Below, piece after piece: positions 18,736 through 28,504 of a DNA stretch of 31,369 bases. The notes below the pieces were generated by a model that was given only the letters and a program-made list of their open reading frames with translations, was not told the DNA's origin and made no database searches. A program made the translations under genes and the position numbers. Where the stretch lies: the NCBI GenBank assembly GCA_004009845.1, contig RMBW01000197.1, positions 1 to 31,369 on the forward strand, given 5' to 3'. This DNA is from Davidsoniella eucalypti (taxonomy: Eukaryota; Ascomycota; Sordariomycetes; Microascales; Ceratocystidaceae). The first letter of the stretch is position 1, and each line of letters starts with the position of its first letter.

Positions 18736-20234
18736 CAGGGCTAAGTTTTGTCGTGGGATCAGCGTGCAAGTAACTCGCTGTCCTCGACATGTACCTACTC
18801 AAGTTTCCCCACTTTTAAAATTCCCCGCTTTTCTGAACAAAAGTTATCCTTTTACACCTTTTTTCTCCTTATAACACAACACAATTATAAAACAATACAA
18901 ATATATCACCAGACCATTATACTAATATACTACTATACAACTTGACTATTATACTACCTGACCACCATACAACTACTAATTATGTCTACAACAACGGATC
19001 TAGAGCTTAGACTTCAAGACATATCCCAAAGAACCCAATATCTCAGAAGCCAGGGGGCACGTAAACAACGTGAATTTCAGCTCCAGTTCCAACAGCTCCA
19101 ACAACGACATGCAGAAGAAGTAAACCAGCTCAATAGACAGCATGAAGGGCTACAGCAAGAATACCACCAAGTTCGACGACAGTTGTTGATTGCACAGTCC
19201 CGTTCAAACGATCAACAATTTCAAACCCCTTCGCCAACATTAGAAACTGCGGAAATTTCCAATGCTTCACTTACCTCTATACGCTCACGAAATACTACTC
19301 GTGATGTTCGATTAGAAGTTCAAACTCTCGTGAACGATGCTGGGTGGACCACCCAGCCGTAGCCTCAGGTCTTCATCTTACAGTAAGACAAGTCCAATAC
19401 GCCATGAGAAACCCAGCGACCCCTCGTCGCGCATGTGGCCCACCTCGTAAACTTACACCAGCCCAAGTCGATGAGTTAATTGAGTTTGTGTGTGCAAGCC
19501 CAGAGGGCCGACAAATGTCATATAAAGAGCTAGTGAGAGTCATGGAGTTTATGAAGTCTTTCGAGCCTGAGAGTCTAGAGTTTATGCAAGATAATGCTCC
19601 TTGCCATAAAGCGAGACAGACCATGGAAGAGTTTCGATCTCGTGGTATCACGGTCCTAGATTGGCCACCTTTCTCACCAGACCTCAACCCGATCGAAGCT
19701 GTTTGGCATGAGATGAAGTTATATATACAAAGGAACTTCTCCGAGATTCTTCGGTCGGAGGAACTTCTCGAAATGCAGTCCAAGAGGCTTGGGACAATAT
19801 TAGCAATGAGTACCTTCATGAACTCCTAGTTTCTATGAAGAATCGTTGTGAGGCTGTTATCGCTACCAATGGGATGTACACTAGGTACTAGTTTGAAATA
19901 TATATGGTATTTTAATACACATAGCTATGAATTAAACAGATCTTAAGTGCATATAGTTTCAATTTATTATAGCAATATCGTGAAATTTGCCGATAGGCAC
20001 AATTTCAACATCTCGCAACAAATTTCATCACTGTCCTTCTTGTTAGTCAACTAAGGCCTCTAGATGATGATCATTTTCCTGATTATAGAAATAAACAAGG
20101 GATTGTTAATGATAATGTTGACATCGGTTAATACAGTGTATAGTACAGTTATAATACCGTGTACATGTCGAGAATAAACAGTTACTTGCAAGAGACCGAT
20201 CTGCACGCTGATCCCACGACAAAACTTAACCCTG
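18736..20234 (+). mobile_element. Tc1/mariner element, internally deleted, TA target duplication
   Basis: The left end reads TA then CAGGGCTAAGTTTTGTCG; the right end, reversed, reads TA then CAGGGTTAAGTTTTGTCG. The terminal inverted repeat runs about 33 bp to CAGCGTGCA with one mismatch. The 1,499-bp element contains a broken transposase (18982-19891). The second TA lies at 20235-20236. Confidence 0.92.
18982..19891 (+). pseudogene. Tc1-type transposase pseudogene
   Basis: The N-terminal 100 residues are Gln/Glu/Arg-rich and probably coiled coil (QLQFQQLQQRHAEEVNQLNR). The helix-turn-helix region follows (VASGLHLTVRQVQYAMRNP, then LTPAQVDELIEFV) after a frameshift near 19360. From about 19545 the sequence jumps to FMQDNAPCHKAR, the second catalytic Asp block, and LDWPPFSPDLNPIEAVWHEM with the third acidic block. 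The part with the first catalytic Asp and most of the core is deleted. Another frameshift near 19768 restores AVQEAWDNI and the end GMYTRY before the stop at 19889-19891. No active enzyme can be made. Confidence 0.88.
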
Positions 20235-20236
20235 TA

Positions 20237-20979
20237 TACAGTACATTCAAGGTTGTACAAGTTATAACAAAAGAGAGATAACTAGATATAGCCCATGCTG
20301 ATCACCCCAAGCACTTGGAAAGGTCAACCCATAAACATCATCACCGGAGTTAACCGGGCTTAACCCTAACCCTACCGATCTGGTAGGTTGGCAGCATTGA
20401 TAAGAAGCAACAGTTCAAAGAGATGCAAATTGGTTGTTGGATAGATCTTGTGTTGATCTTACTACCTGGTATGTTGACTGTGATACCCTGGAATGACACA
20501 GATCAGAAAAGGGTCACTTAGATAATACAAGAATAGAATATGGTTCTAAACAAGACCAACCACCTTATTCAACAACCCAAACTGGAAAGAAAAAGGAGCA
20601 CTAAATAACTAGTAGATACCAAGAATCTAAAATAGTAAGTGCTTAGCATAACTATTCTCTTTAGCTGCACTAAAAGATGTAGATATGTACAAAAAATCCA
20701 AAACAAAACTTGAGGGAAAATAAAAATACAAACATGGACATTTTTGCTAAAATGTAGAACTGTGAAGAAAGTTGACTGGTCTACTATTCTCAACCTCACA
20801 AGGGCCAAACTACATACGGGGAAGAGATCTTGATACATGGAAGATTGGCACATATTCTCATCTATTAGTTGTTCTTCAAGCATTGTGCCATTGATTGCTC
20901 TGGAATCAAAGGGCTTGAATCTTGGTACTTCCACACTGAGGGAATATATCATACCCTTGATGATGTGACATTGAAAATC
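20237..20979. other. repeat-derived intergenic region, no clear gene
   Basis: A minus-strand open frame (20952-20569) begins SVEVPRFKPFDSRAINGT but turns into low-complexity hydrophobic sequence and is not convincing. Two telomere-like CCCTAA units occur at 20361-20375. Possibly part of a degraded LTR element together with 21130-21160. Confidence 0.35.
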
Positions 20980-20990
20980 GGCATCGCCTT

Positions 20991-21041
20991 TTTTTTTTTT
21001 ATTAATTCATTTATCTTATGGAGCTATAGAGCTATGAAGAT
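20991..21041 (-). mobile_element. ultra-short poly(A) retroposon, copy 2
   Basis: On the minus strand ATCTTCATAGCTCTATAGCT, CCATAAGATAAATGAATT, AAT and an A tail. Flanking direct repeats GGCATCGCCTT lie at 20980-20990 and 21042-21052 (11 of 11). Confidence 0.9.
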
Positions 21042-21131
21042 GGCATCGCCTTAATCTTGTAGATGTTATGTAAGAAATTGTCCAAGAAGTTATGGGGATG
21101 AATCCTAGCCTGTGATTTGATTATATTCTAA

Positions 21132-21160
21132 CGTCTACCACATTCCCCCGCTCGACAAAC
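21132..21160 (-). mobile_element. possible polypurine tract and LTR start (degraded element)
   Basis: The minus strand reads CGAGCGGGGGAA and then TGTGGTAGACG (from 21142). A G-rich purine run before TGTGG resembles the internal/3' LTR border of a copia or gypsy element. No second LTR or pol sequence was found. Confidence 0.3.
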
Positions 21161-21279
21161 TCGATAGGCTTTGTATGCGGGACGACACCGTCTCCCCCGA
21201 TGAATCCTAGCCATATGTCAAAGCAAAATATTCGTTAACCCCGAGCTATGAAATATGGAGCACTGTGTGAAGAAAAAGA

Positions 21280-21322
21280 AATGAACTAAATGAACTAAAT
21301 GAACTAAATGAACTAAATGAAC
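21280..21322 (+). repeat. 9-bp tandem repeat
   Basis: About 4.7 units of ATGAACTAA. Confidence 0.95.
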
Positions 21323-21358
21323 AAAAATAAACAGTACAACTAACTATAGTAAAAACAA

Positions 21359-21392
21359 TATTCATAGCTCTATAGCTCCATAAGATTAATTC
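21359..21392 (+). repeat. AGCTCTATAGCTC hairpin repeat without tail
   Basis: TTCATAGCTCTATAGCTCCA, TAAGATTAATTC; it matches the poly(A) retroposons but has no A tail and ends 8 bp before the pogo element. Confidence 0.75.
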
Positions 21393-21401
21393 AACTCTAT
21401 A

Positions 21402-22462
21402 ACGTACTTCACCACTTCGCGGGCTACTTTTCTAGACTACCTAACTTGCAACCCTCATAACTCCACGAAAAAAGTGGTCAAATCAATTACTTCTACTTGG
21501 AATTTGATGAACTACTTGCGTCTATCTCCCCTGGGCAGGTCATTGCATTGGGGCCGGCCTTCCGACAGATGCCACAGTGCCGCGTGCTCGTTTTGCGCCG
21601 TATTGACGACCCCTCCTCCGCACCTTTGTCTCGTCCTTCCTGATCAACAACGCCCTTTTCCGCCAAAAGCTGGCTGGCTTCCTCACCGGTAAGAGGTCCC
21701 GAATCATGTAATGTTTGAGAGGGCTTCGTTAGCCCCTCGAAGTGCCTTGACCTCACTGGTCAAAAGTGTAAGCTGGTGGTTAACAGCTACCGTAGCCTTG
21801 GCCAATTAGTCAACAGAGGCTAAAATCGGTGTTGGAGAGCTTCCTTGATGCTTGGCCACTCGATCCTTGATGAGAGTCGACTGTGAAATGGCCTCCAAAG
21901 CCCGTCTCATCGAAGTTGTAGAAATCGTAGTCCTAGATAGCGTATTTCGCACGCATGTTGGTGACCAAACGGAACCACGCGTCCAACACATGGGGATCTT
22001 CTTGCAAGACCATTTGGTAGTCGTAAACGTGAGAGAAACGGAGCTCTGGTTGTCGTGCAACAAAGCGGTCGGTTCCGACGAGTTGAAGGCCGCGTATCTC
22101 GAGCAAACGATTGGCCATATCTTTCACGTCAACCCTCCAGGGGGGAAACCCTCTTGCATCTAGCTGTAAGATATATTGAACAACCGACTCCTCTTCACTC
22201 GGGGTCAAAATCGGCAAGCCGTGGGTTCTATCGGCACCAAAGGATCTTCCAGCTATTCTGTACTGGAGCGTCGTTCGTGGGACATCGAATAGCTTTGTGA
22301 GCTTTCGAATACTCAATCGCGTTGTCATTCGCTTTGCCTCGATCGCAAGAATGATTTGAGACTTGAGGAGAAGGTTTGGCATCGTAAGTGCGTAAGTAAA
22401 TGCGTCTTGAAATTGGAGTGGTGGTGGCGGGGAAAAGTGGCCCGCGAAGTGGTGAAGTACGT
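21402..22462 (-). mobile_element. pogo/Fot-type element, internally deleted
   Basis: Terminal inverted repeats of 31 bp at 21402-21432 and 22432-22462 (ACGTACTTCACCACTTCGCG and on, one mismatch), flanked by TA at 21400-21401 and 22463-22464. It contains a broken transposase on the minus strand. The length of 1.06 kb is about half that of an autonomous element. Confidence 0.92.
21493..22382 (-). pseudogene. pogo/Fot transposase pseudogene
   Basis: ATG 22382 opens a psq-type helix-turn-helix (LSIRKLTKLFDVPRTTLQYR) and then a CENP-B-type DNA-binding part (LTPSEEESVVQYI, ANRLLEIRG), ending at a stop after MRAKYAI. Past that stop the frame gives YDFYNFDETGF, the block of the first catalytic Asp. 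Near 21900 the sequence jumps to the C-terminal region (STLIKDRVAKHQGSSPTP, then VDQLAKA), so the other catalytic Asp residues are deleted. A Cys-rich end, HCGICRKAGPNAMTCPGEI, closes it. At least one stop, one large deletion and one frame change make it inactive. Confidence 0.88.
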
Positions 22463-22464
22463 TA

Positions 22465-24841
22465 TTAGGATAGAGATGATAAGACCGAAGGGGCGATAAT
22501 TTGATGATTAGGAATTATTGTTTCAACCTTGATAAATACACAGCATTACCGTAGCGGTGAGCTCGGTGTGAAGACCCAACCCTGATAAACGGCATAACCA
22601 TGATGACAATATAGAAAATTCTAGAGACATTTATACCAATTAGTACTCAGATTATAGAAAACTATGATGTATTTGAATCCCGCTTGTAGAATATACTTGA
22701 TTTATCTAGTCAATTGCGGTACTTGAATATAATTGAGCTTTTTTGAAATCCCCAAGTAGACTTAAACTCTTTTTCTAACATGAAAAAGAGAAAGGATCCA
22801 AAGCTAAGAGCTAAAACAAGCTGAACTGTTATTACCGATATCAAGAGATCTTTTGGTTAGCAGTGACAAGATGGCCCCTTTCTCATTTAATTACCAATAT
22901 GTAATGATTCTGTAGTTTGTTCATTTGTTCTGTGGCAGGAGTGTCTCTTTAGTTTGCCCCCGGTTTATAAATCATCATGATCAAATGACCTAAAACCCAT
23001 TTTCTCAAGCCGTGGGTTGTTTATAATTGAAATTGAAGGATGAGGGATTGAGAGAAGTCAACCTATCTTTGAGTTTAGAGATGGCTTACGATCAAATAGA
23101 AGTTGATTTAGGAACATCAGGTGTATCATGTATTTTGATATTATCATTGCAGAGTTTGGCACGGACTCAAGTGATCGAAATATTTGTTACATACTCACTC
23201 ACTGTCTGGTGTCAAAATTGTGCCGATAACAAAAGTTGGGACCTCTGATATCACCAAGTAGAACGTAGAGTTGCTAAAAACCCAGATACATTCTTTTATA
23301 TTAGGGTATGTAGCTAGCTATGAGTACTGGCATAGTGAATACAAGTCGTATTATTCTACAGTGCCGCTTAATGTTCAAGTTACATTATTGCTGTTGGTAG
23401 AACCTGAAAGATCATGATGCATAATGATACTAATATTGTTTAATGCTGGTATACATTACAGCATTAATATTGTATCAAATGCACAATGAAACTTTCGAAC
23501 TTCTAAGATTGAAGCCACACTGTTAGATACCTTTGCATATTCATCAATACAAGTTAGCATAGTATTCTATATAAAGGTGGCCATATTATTGTTTTGACTG
23601 AGGAGTAAAGAGAAGACGATTGTATATACAACTACAGTGATATGTTAGTTCCAAGAGCAACTCAGTTCCTAATCGCTATATCTATCATTATATATGTACT
23701 CCAATTTTCTTCAGTATTGTCTTGATAATGTGTGATACCGGCATACAGAGCAGCCATATACATGAAATAAACAATGTTTATAAAGCTCTAAGGTGAACTA
23801 CAGCCAACAACGCCTGATGGACATACGTACGTTTAGCTCAATAAATGTCTATATAGTCTCTCGACGCTTGCAATGAAACGTAAGTTGTCATTTATGAATG
23901 AAACAAAATACTTAACGTTATTAAAAATATACGAGAATGACTACCACTGAGCTTAGTGTGTCTATATCAGATTCAGCTTTAGTTCTATGTCTACACAGAT
24001 TTACATGTGAAGAAGGTAGATAAGTATTTCAGTGTTGCTCTCTACTATCGCCGAAGAAAGCAGTTGACAGATAGCATTGACAACATGAGCAATACTCAAC
24101 GTTTTTGCCATTCTAAAACCTTTGTAATCTTTGTTAACACTGCACCCTTTGCATCAAAGATTTTAGCTTATGGATATGGCATTCAAGACTTAGGCAATTG
24201 TGGACAACTGTAACAAGACTCGTTGAAACTGCTTACAAAGTTGGGAATTTTTATCCATAACTATATACTTCAAAGACGGTCATCATTTCACAGGATAAAT
24301 ATTGTTTATAATTGCCCTATATAGTGTAGAAAAGGCAATCTTCTTCTCCTGGGTATCCTCTTTCATAGCTGATGCCAGAATAATATCTTCATGTGTTAGT
24401 TCAGCTTCCGGGCCACAATAAGAGCATTTATACATAGCGTGTAGGCAGATATCACGTTTTAGTCATACAATACCTAGTATCAATACAAATAACATGAGAC
24501 ATAAAATAAAAAAGATACACCTCGAATGCCATGATTCCCATTTTAGTTGATGATTATGATTCCACTTCAACTCGTCCCCATCTCCACATTGTGATCCAGG
24601 TAATCATTATAATTCTATTCTTTCTCACAATTTAATTTCTCTATTGTCTGAGCAAATGTAATATCATGTAGTTTCTAGAATCTATGTGAGTGAAAATGGC
24701 TCGATCTATGGTGGATAGATCTCGAACTCCATGCATAGAGCATCCATGCTTCAGATGTAGCTGATAACTTGTATTAGAAGCTAGAAATTATAGAGACAGT
24801 ATGGCTAGTGTATCGTTCTTCTTGATGTACTCGGTATGTTT
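22465..24841. repeat. long dispersed repeat, copy C
   Basis: Same order and strand as 676-3238 from TTAGGATAGAGATGATAAG to CTCGGTATGTTT, with small indels. It lacks the LTR of copy A: the unoccupied site CCTATATAGTGTAGAAAA lies at about 24316-24333. No intact gene. The left edge coincides with the end of the pogo element. Confidence 0.88.
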
Positions 24842-25838
24842 GTAGGTTCTCATAGCACTAGTAAAGCTGCCATTAATCCGGCAACCGCTCTTGAAACTCT
24901 CTAGAATCTTCTTGTGGATTATGCACAATTTCTCATCCCCAGGCAACGGGACTAGACACTAGAACTACCCTTTCAACCTATATCATCTCACAGTATTATT
25001 CTGAGCATCCAAATGTATATTGACACTGCATCAATTCTTGTTACAGATTAATATTTGAAGTTGGCCAACTAACTTAATGGATTTTTCACGATGGAAAGTA
25101 GTAGGGACCAATCATCAAGTAGATTTCGAGGAGGCCACCCTTAAAACCATATGTTGAGATATATATATGCCTAGAGAGACCTTCCGCACTTGCCAAAACT
25201 AACTCAAGAAATTTCTGTCGGAATCCACAGTGCCAGAAAAGAAAGTACAAAGATGAAACTAGTCCGGCTAGTCACTGTCTGCTTGGAGCTGTGGCCATTA
25301 TTACTTGAGCCTTCTCGAAAAGTGGTTTGTCAAGATTGTGTTCGGTAGATGAATTGGACCATTTATGTAATCCTACTAGAATCTCTTATAGCAGGCTTGT
25401 TATCACCTTTTTCTTAACTACCGCTTCACGACTACTATACAATTCTAGAGATGGCGAGTAATTTATGTTCTAAACTTGGAACATAGACGGCTTCTCAAGG
25501 CTGAGAATTACTCAGGCATCTGTCTTGATTACTAATTCTCTATAATCTTCAACTTCTAATTTTCGTTTTCTGCCAAAGTCCTAACACCTCAATAGTAGCC
25601 AATGAAATAAGGCTTGAGGGCATTTTTGGTGCTTAGGGGACATATATGTAATGAGATGCCAGAGTCAACAAAACAGACCTAGTTCGTAGGAAACGACATC
25701 GTCATATTTGCGATGTGGAAGCTCGAAGTTAACTATATCTACTTAATTCGAGGCTTTAACGTCGGGCTTTTCCCTGCTTATATTGTTGTGTATAAGTCTC
25801 AATTCTCTTTTTGGGATAATACAACTTTACGTTAGATT
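24842..25838. other. intergenic, no gene seen
   Basis: Mixed composition with stops in all frames; no recognised element. Confidence 0.45.
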
Positions 25839-25851
25839 AAAACTTGGTCTT

Positions 25852-25902
25852 ATCTTCATAGCTCTATAGCTCCATAAGATAAATGAATTTAAAAAAAAAA
25901 AA
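25852..25902 (+). mobile_element. ultra-short poly(A) retroposon, copy 3
   Basis: ATCTTCATAGCTCTATAGCT, CCATAAGATAAATGAATTT and about 16 A (tail overlaps the duplication). Flanking direct repeats AAAACTTGGTCTT lie at 25839-25851 and 25903-25915 (13 of 13, the A bases being ambiguous with the tail). Confidence 0.92.
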
Positions 25903-26389
25903 AAAACTTGGTCTTGCAGTATCTGCCCAAGTTAGTAAACGAAGTTCATTTAGATCAACGAATTTAGGTGGACAAGGATTACTTCGCTTTTTTCTCTGGT
26001 TGACTAACTAGTTACAAGAAATGTAATATATAGTTATCTTTACTTCCTTTGGCGAGACGGAGTTTCTCAGTGCTGTGAAAGGCCAACAATTAAGAAGTTA
26101 AGAGATGCGTGCCAAATCTAGATAATCTGATAATCTGATTTTGTTGGCCAATACTATGTTAGCCTTTGATAAATAATGACATTTAACTGATAGCCTAATC
26201 TCTCTGTAAAACCAACTAAAACTTCTATTTACTTTGTGAATCATCATGGGATGAATGTTTGAGACAGTTTTTTTTCTCTTCAGTTGGTAATTCCTTTTTA
26301 TATGTCGAGCTTGCTCAAAGATCACTACGATAAATTATTCATTCTTTGAAATTTATTTTGTAAGTACTATCTAACTAACGGTTTGTAGT

Positions 26390-26441
26390 AATCTTCATAG
26401 CTCTCTCTATAGCTCCATAAGATAAATGAATTATAAAAAAA
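26390..26441 (+). mobile_element. ultra-short poly(A) retroposon, copy 4
   Basis: ATCTTCATAGCTCTCTCTAT, AGCTCCATAAGATAAATG, AATTAT and an A tail; four extra bases (CTCT) in the loop. Flanking repeats AACGGTTTGTAGT (26377-26389) and AACCGTTTGTAGT (26442-26454) match at 12 of 13. Confidence 0.88.
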
Positions 26442-26481
26442 AACCGTTTGTAGTTACAAACTATGTGTCACTAGTTATGGT

Positions 26482-26815
26482 CATGTATGATGACGAGGCC
26501 AATGGCTATCAATTTGAAATTCTTCCTCTAGCTTATCACGACCTGATGATTCAGCGTGCTGTGTGCATCGTTGCTGCCTTTCACCTCTCATCTGCACGAC
26601 CGGAACTTCGCGAGCCAGCGGAAAAAAAGAGCCGGGACGAAATCATAAGGACCGTGCGCCAAACTTCAGTGGAAACCCCGCTTATGAACGAGTCCAACTG
26701 GTCCATTCTGTTGCTATTGCTTGTGGGTGATCTAGTGGGGCATAGAAGGTTATACACCATGTTTTGTTTTACAATGATGCGGACTTCCCACCTATATATC
26801 CCAGATGCCCGGTAA
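26482..26815 (+). pseudogene. fungal transcription-factor relic, middle part
   Basis: The frame reads YDDEANGYQFEILPLAYHDL, RAVCIVAAFHLSSARP, and later SNWSILLLLLVGDLVG. This order (LPLA block, A-H-L block, LLLLxxDLxG block) matches the start of the Fungal_trans_2 domain of Zn2Cys6 regulators. There is no Zn2Cys6 cluster and no start codon in context. The A tail of retroposon copy 4 lies 40 bp upstream. The gene stops abruptly and its likely continuation is on the opposite strand at 26914-27473. Confidence 0.6.
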
Positions 26816-26913
26816 GCGAGCATGTCGATCACTTCGGTAGTTTGATATGCCAAGCTTTATCACGAAAACAAACAATTACAGCGTCTTATTGAGGAATACA
26901 CGATCCACAGCAT

Positions 26914-27473
26914 CTACATGATGATCGTGCCAACCAAATGTAAGTTCGACCACCGTTCCCTATCCAGCCAAAGTCTTGGTAAAGCTTTGATCCCACAGCA
27001 TACATTCTGGTACCCTGTTGCATCTCCAATGAGCTTGAGAATGCTCATAAAGTATTCCCGATTTTCGGCCTTTTGCGCCTCCGCTGCGGTAATAAATAGC
27101 GGCCATACTACTGTATGGCTTCCCGGCGCCTCGAGATCTAACTGACTGAGCAGCTCTTGTATTCGGACAATATTCCCACTCAGCTTAAGATCGGGGTTTT
27201 CTTGGCTGGATGGAAGTTCACGGCAATGTAGTGTGCGAAGAACATAGATTTCGAACGACAGCCGGAATATATTTTCTAGTATCTGTATATGGCTTCGGAG
27301 TTTGTCTTTAGGTGGTTCTAAACAGATGATGGCTTCCACTGGCCAAGTCTTGCCTGGTGGTCGGGGTGCATACTGCTCGATACTAGTCAGAGGTGCAAAT
27401 AGAACTCTAGTGAAGCTCTCGATAGCGCGTCCAACGTCAAGAATCGAGAGTGTAAAAAATGGAATTCTATAAT
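26914..27473 (-). pseudogene. fungal transcription-factor relic, C-terminal part, inverted
   Basis: The minus-strand frame is open from a stop near 27475 through FTLSILDVGRAIESFTRVLF, PPGKTWPVEAIICLEPPKD, SFEIYVLRTLHC, then APGSHTVVWPLFITAAEAQ and REYFMSILKLIGDATGYQN. The block HTVVWPLFIxxxEA is typical for the C-terminal end of Fungal_trans_2 regulators. It points tail-to-tail against the plus-strand relic at 26482-26815, with 98 bp between them, so an inversion has probably split one gene. Confidence 0.62.
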
Positions 27474-27675
27474 GTAGTTAAACTGTTGTTAGTCTCCTTC
27501 CTTGGAGTTTGATCCTGCGTATAGAGTGATCGCTGTCTCGTTTGGCAACTCATACCAGCATTTACATCTACCGCAAACAAACTAGTAGTGCCGGGGGTAG
27601 AGTGGGGGGGATAGGAAGAAGAAACTACTACTGTGACACAAACGACTTTAGCAGGTCCTTGTTCTCAGTCGTATG

Positions 27676-28018
27676 CTAGATTCGTTCCTGACACAGCGCC
27701 AGTACGAAAACCCGCAAACCCCGTTGACTAAATTTCTGTTCTATCAAAGTCGTTTGTAAAGCAGGACTAACCCGCCCCTTTTCATTAAAAACTTGGCTCA
27801 AAAATGCTTCTTCCTGCAGAAGCGGTAGGCATATGTTTTGATTTTGAAAGAATAACTTGAGTAACTGCGCCCCCCACGGCTCGAGAAGCTTTTCTACTAT
27901 CTTGAGTTTTTTGGCACTGGGAGACGTCCGACACCACCATTCCAAGAGGCTGTTTCTTGACACGAGCAAAGACAACAAGCCCTGCAGCAGGGTTGGCCTG
28001 AGGCTTAATTACCCGCAT
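27676..28018 (-). pseudogene. possible second transcription-factor relic
   Basis: One frame reads WGAQLLKLFFQNQNICLPLL, QEEAFLSQVF and then GRVSPALQTTLI. This resembles the start of the Fungal_trans middle homology region (a LLxxFF block, then a PLLxExxF block and SPAL). Upstream another frame gives KPQANPAAGLVVFARV, suggesting a frameshift near 27960. It lacks any zinc cluster. The match is by eye and weak. Confidence 0.35.
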
Positions 28019-28429
28019 AATTTAATTCCAGTCGACGGGTGTAACATTGCCAGATAGTCAGCCAAGACTTGAGAGTCACGGGTGACGTCGGGTCCAATTA
28101 CATGGGTGTTTCCTCCCTCCTCGTCTTCGATCAGAAGTGAAGTCTGTTTATTAGTGCCTGTTTTTGACTTGGGTTTTAAGATTTTTTTATATTTATATAA
28201 AGGAATTTATAATCCCACAAAGAGACTCATTTAGTAGGACATTTTGTTCCAACAATCATCTGAATGTAGCAATAAAAACAAAGTCCATGAAGCAAACAGA
28301 ATCCAAACCGGATCCCAAAAAAACAAACGTGAGCCGTAAGGCATGCCACAACAAAGTATTTAATATACTTATGCTGTATAGAAAGATACAGACCAATCCC
28401 AAATATGTACTCGTCTAACAACAAAACAG

Positions 28430-28504
28430 TCATCACCTTCCATCACCTTCCATCATCACCCGAACATACTCGATTTCCCGAACGCCAGTGAGCACCTTCC
28501 ACCA
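28430..28504 (-). repeat. partial tandem duplication of the permease 3' end
   Basis: Behind the stop codon the minus strand repeats the last coding segment in shortened form: TTCGGGAAATCGAG recurs from the coding position near 28582, and TTCGGGTGATGATGGAAGG recurs from TTCGGGTAATGGTGGAAGG at the stop. The middle of the unit is missing. GATGGAAGGT is then repeated once more. Confidence 0.75.

Noticed and set aside
20361..20375. Telomere-like CCCTAA repeats
   Set aside because: Only two units; too short to claim an internal telomere or a chromosome end.
28080..28098. GTGACGTCGGGTCC, also found near the uORF (about 30755-30768)
   Set aside because: A 14-bp shared word with no further flank similarity; probably chance, though it contains a CRE-like core.
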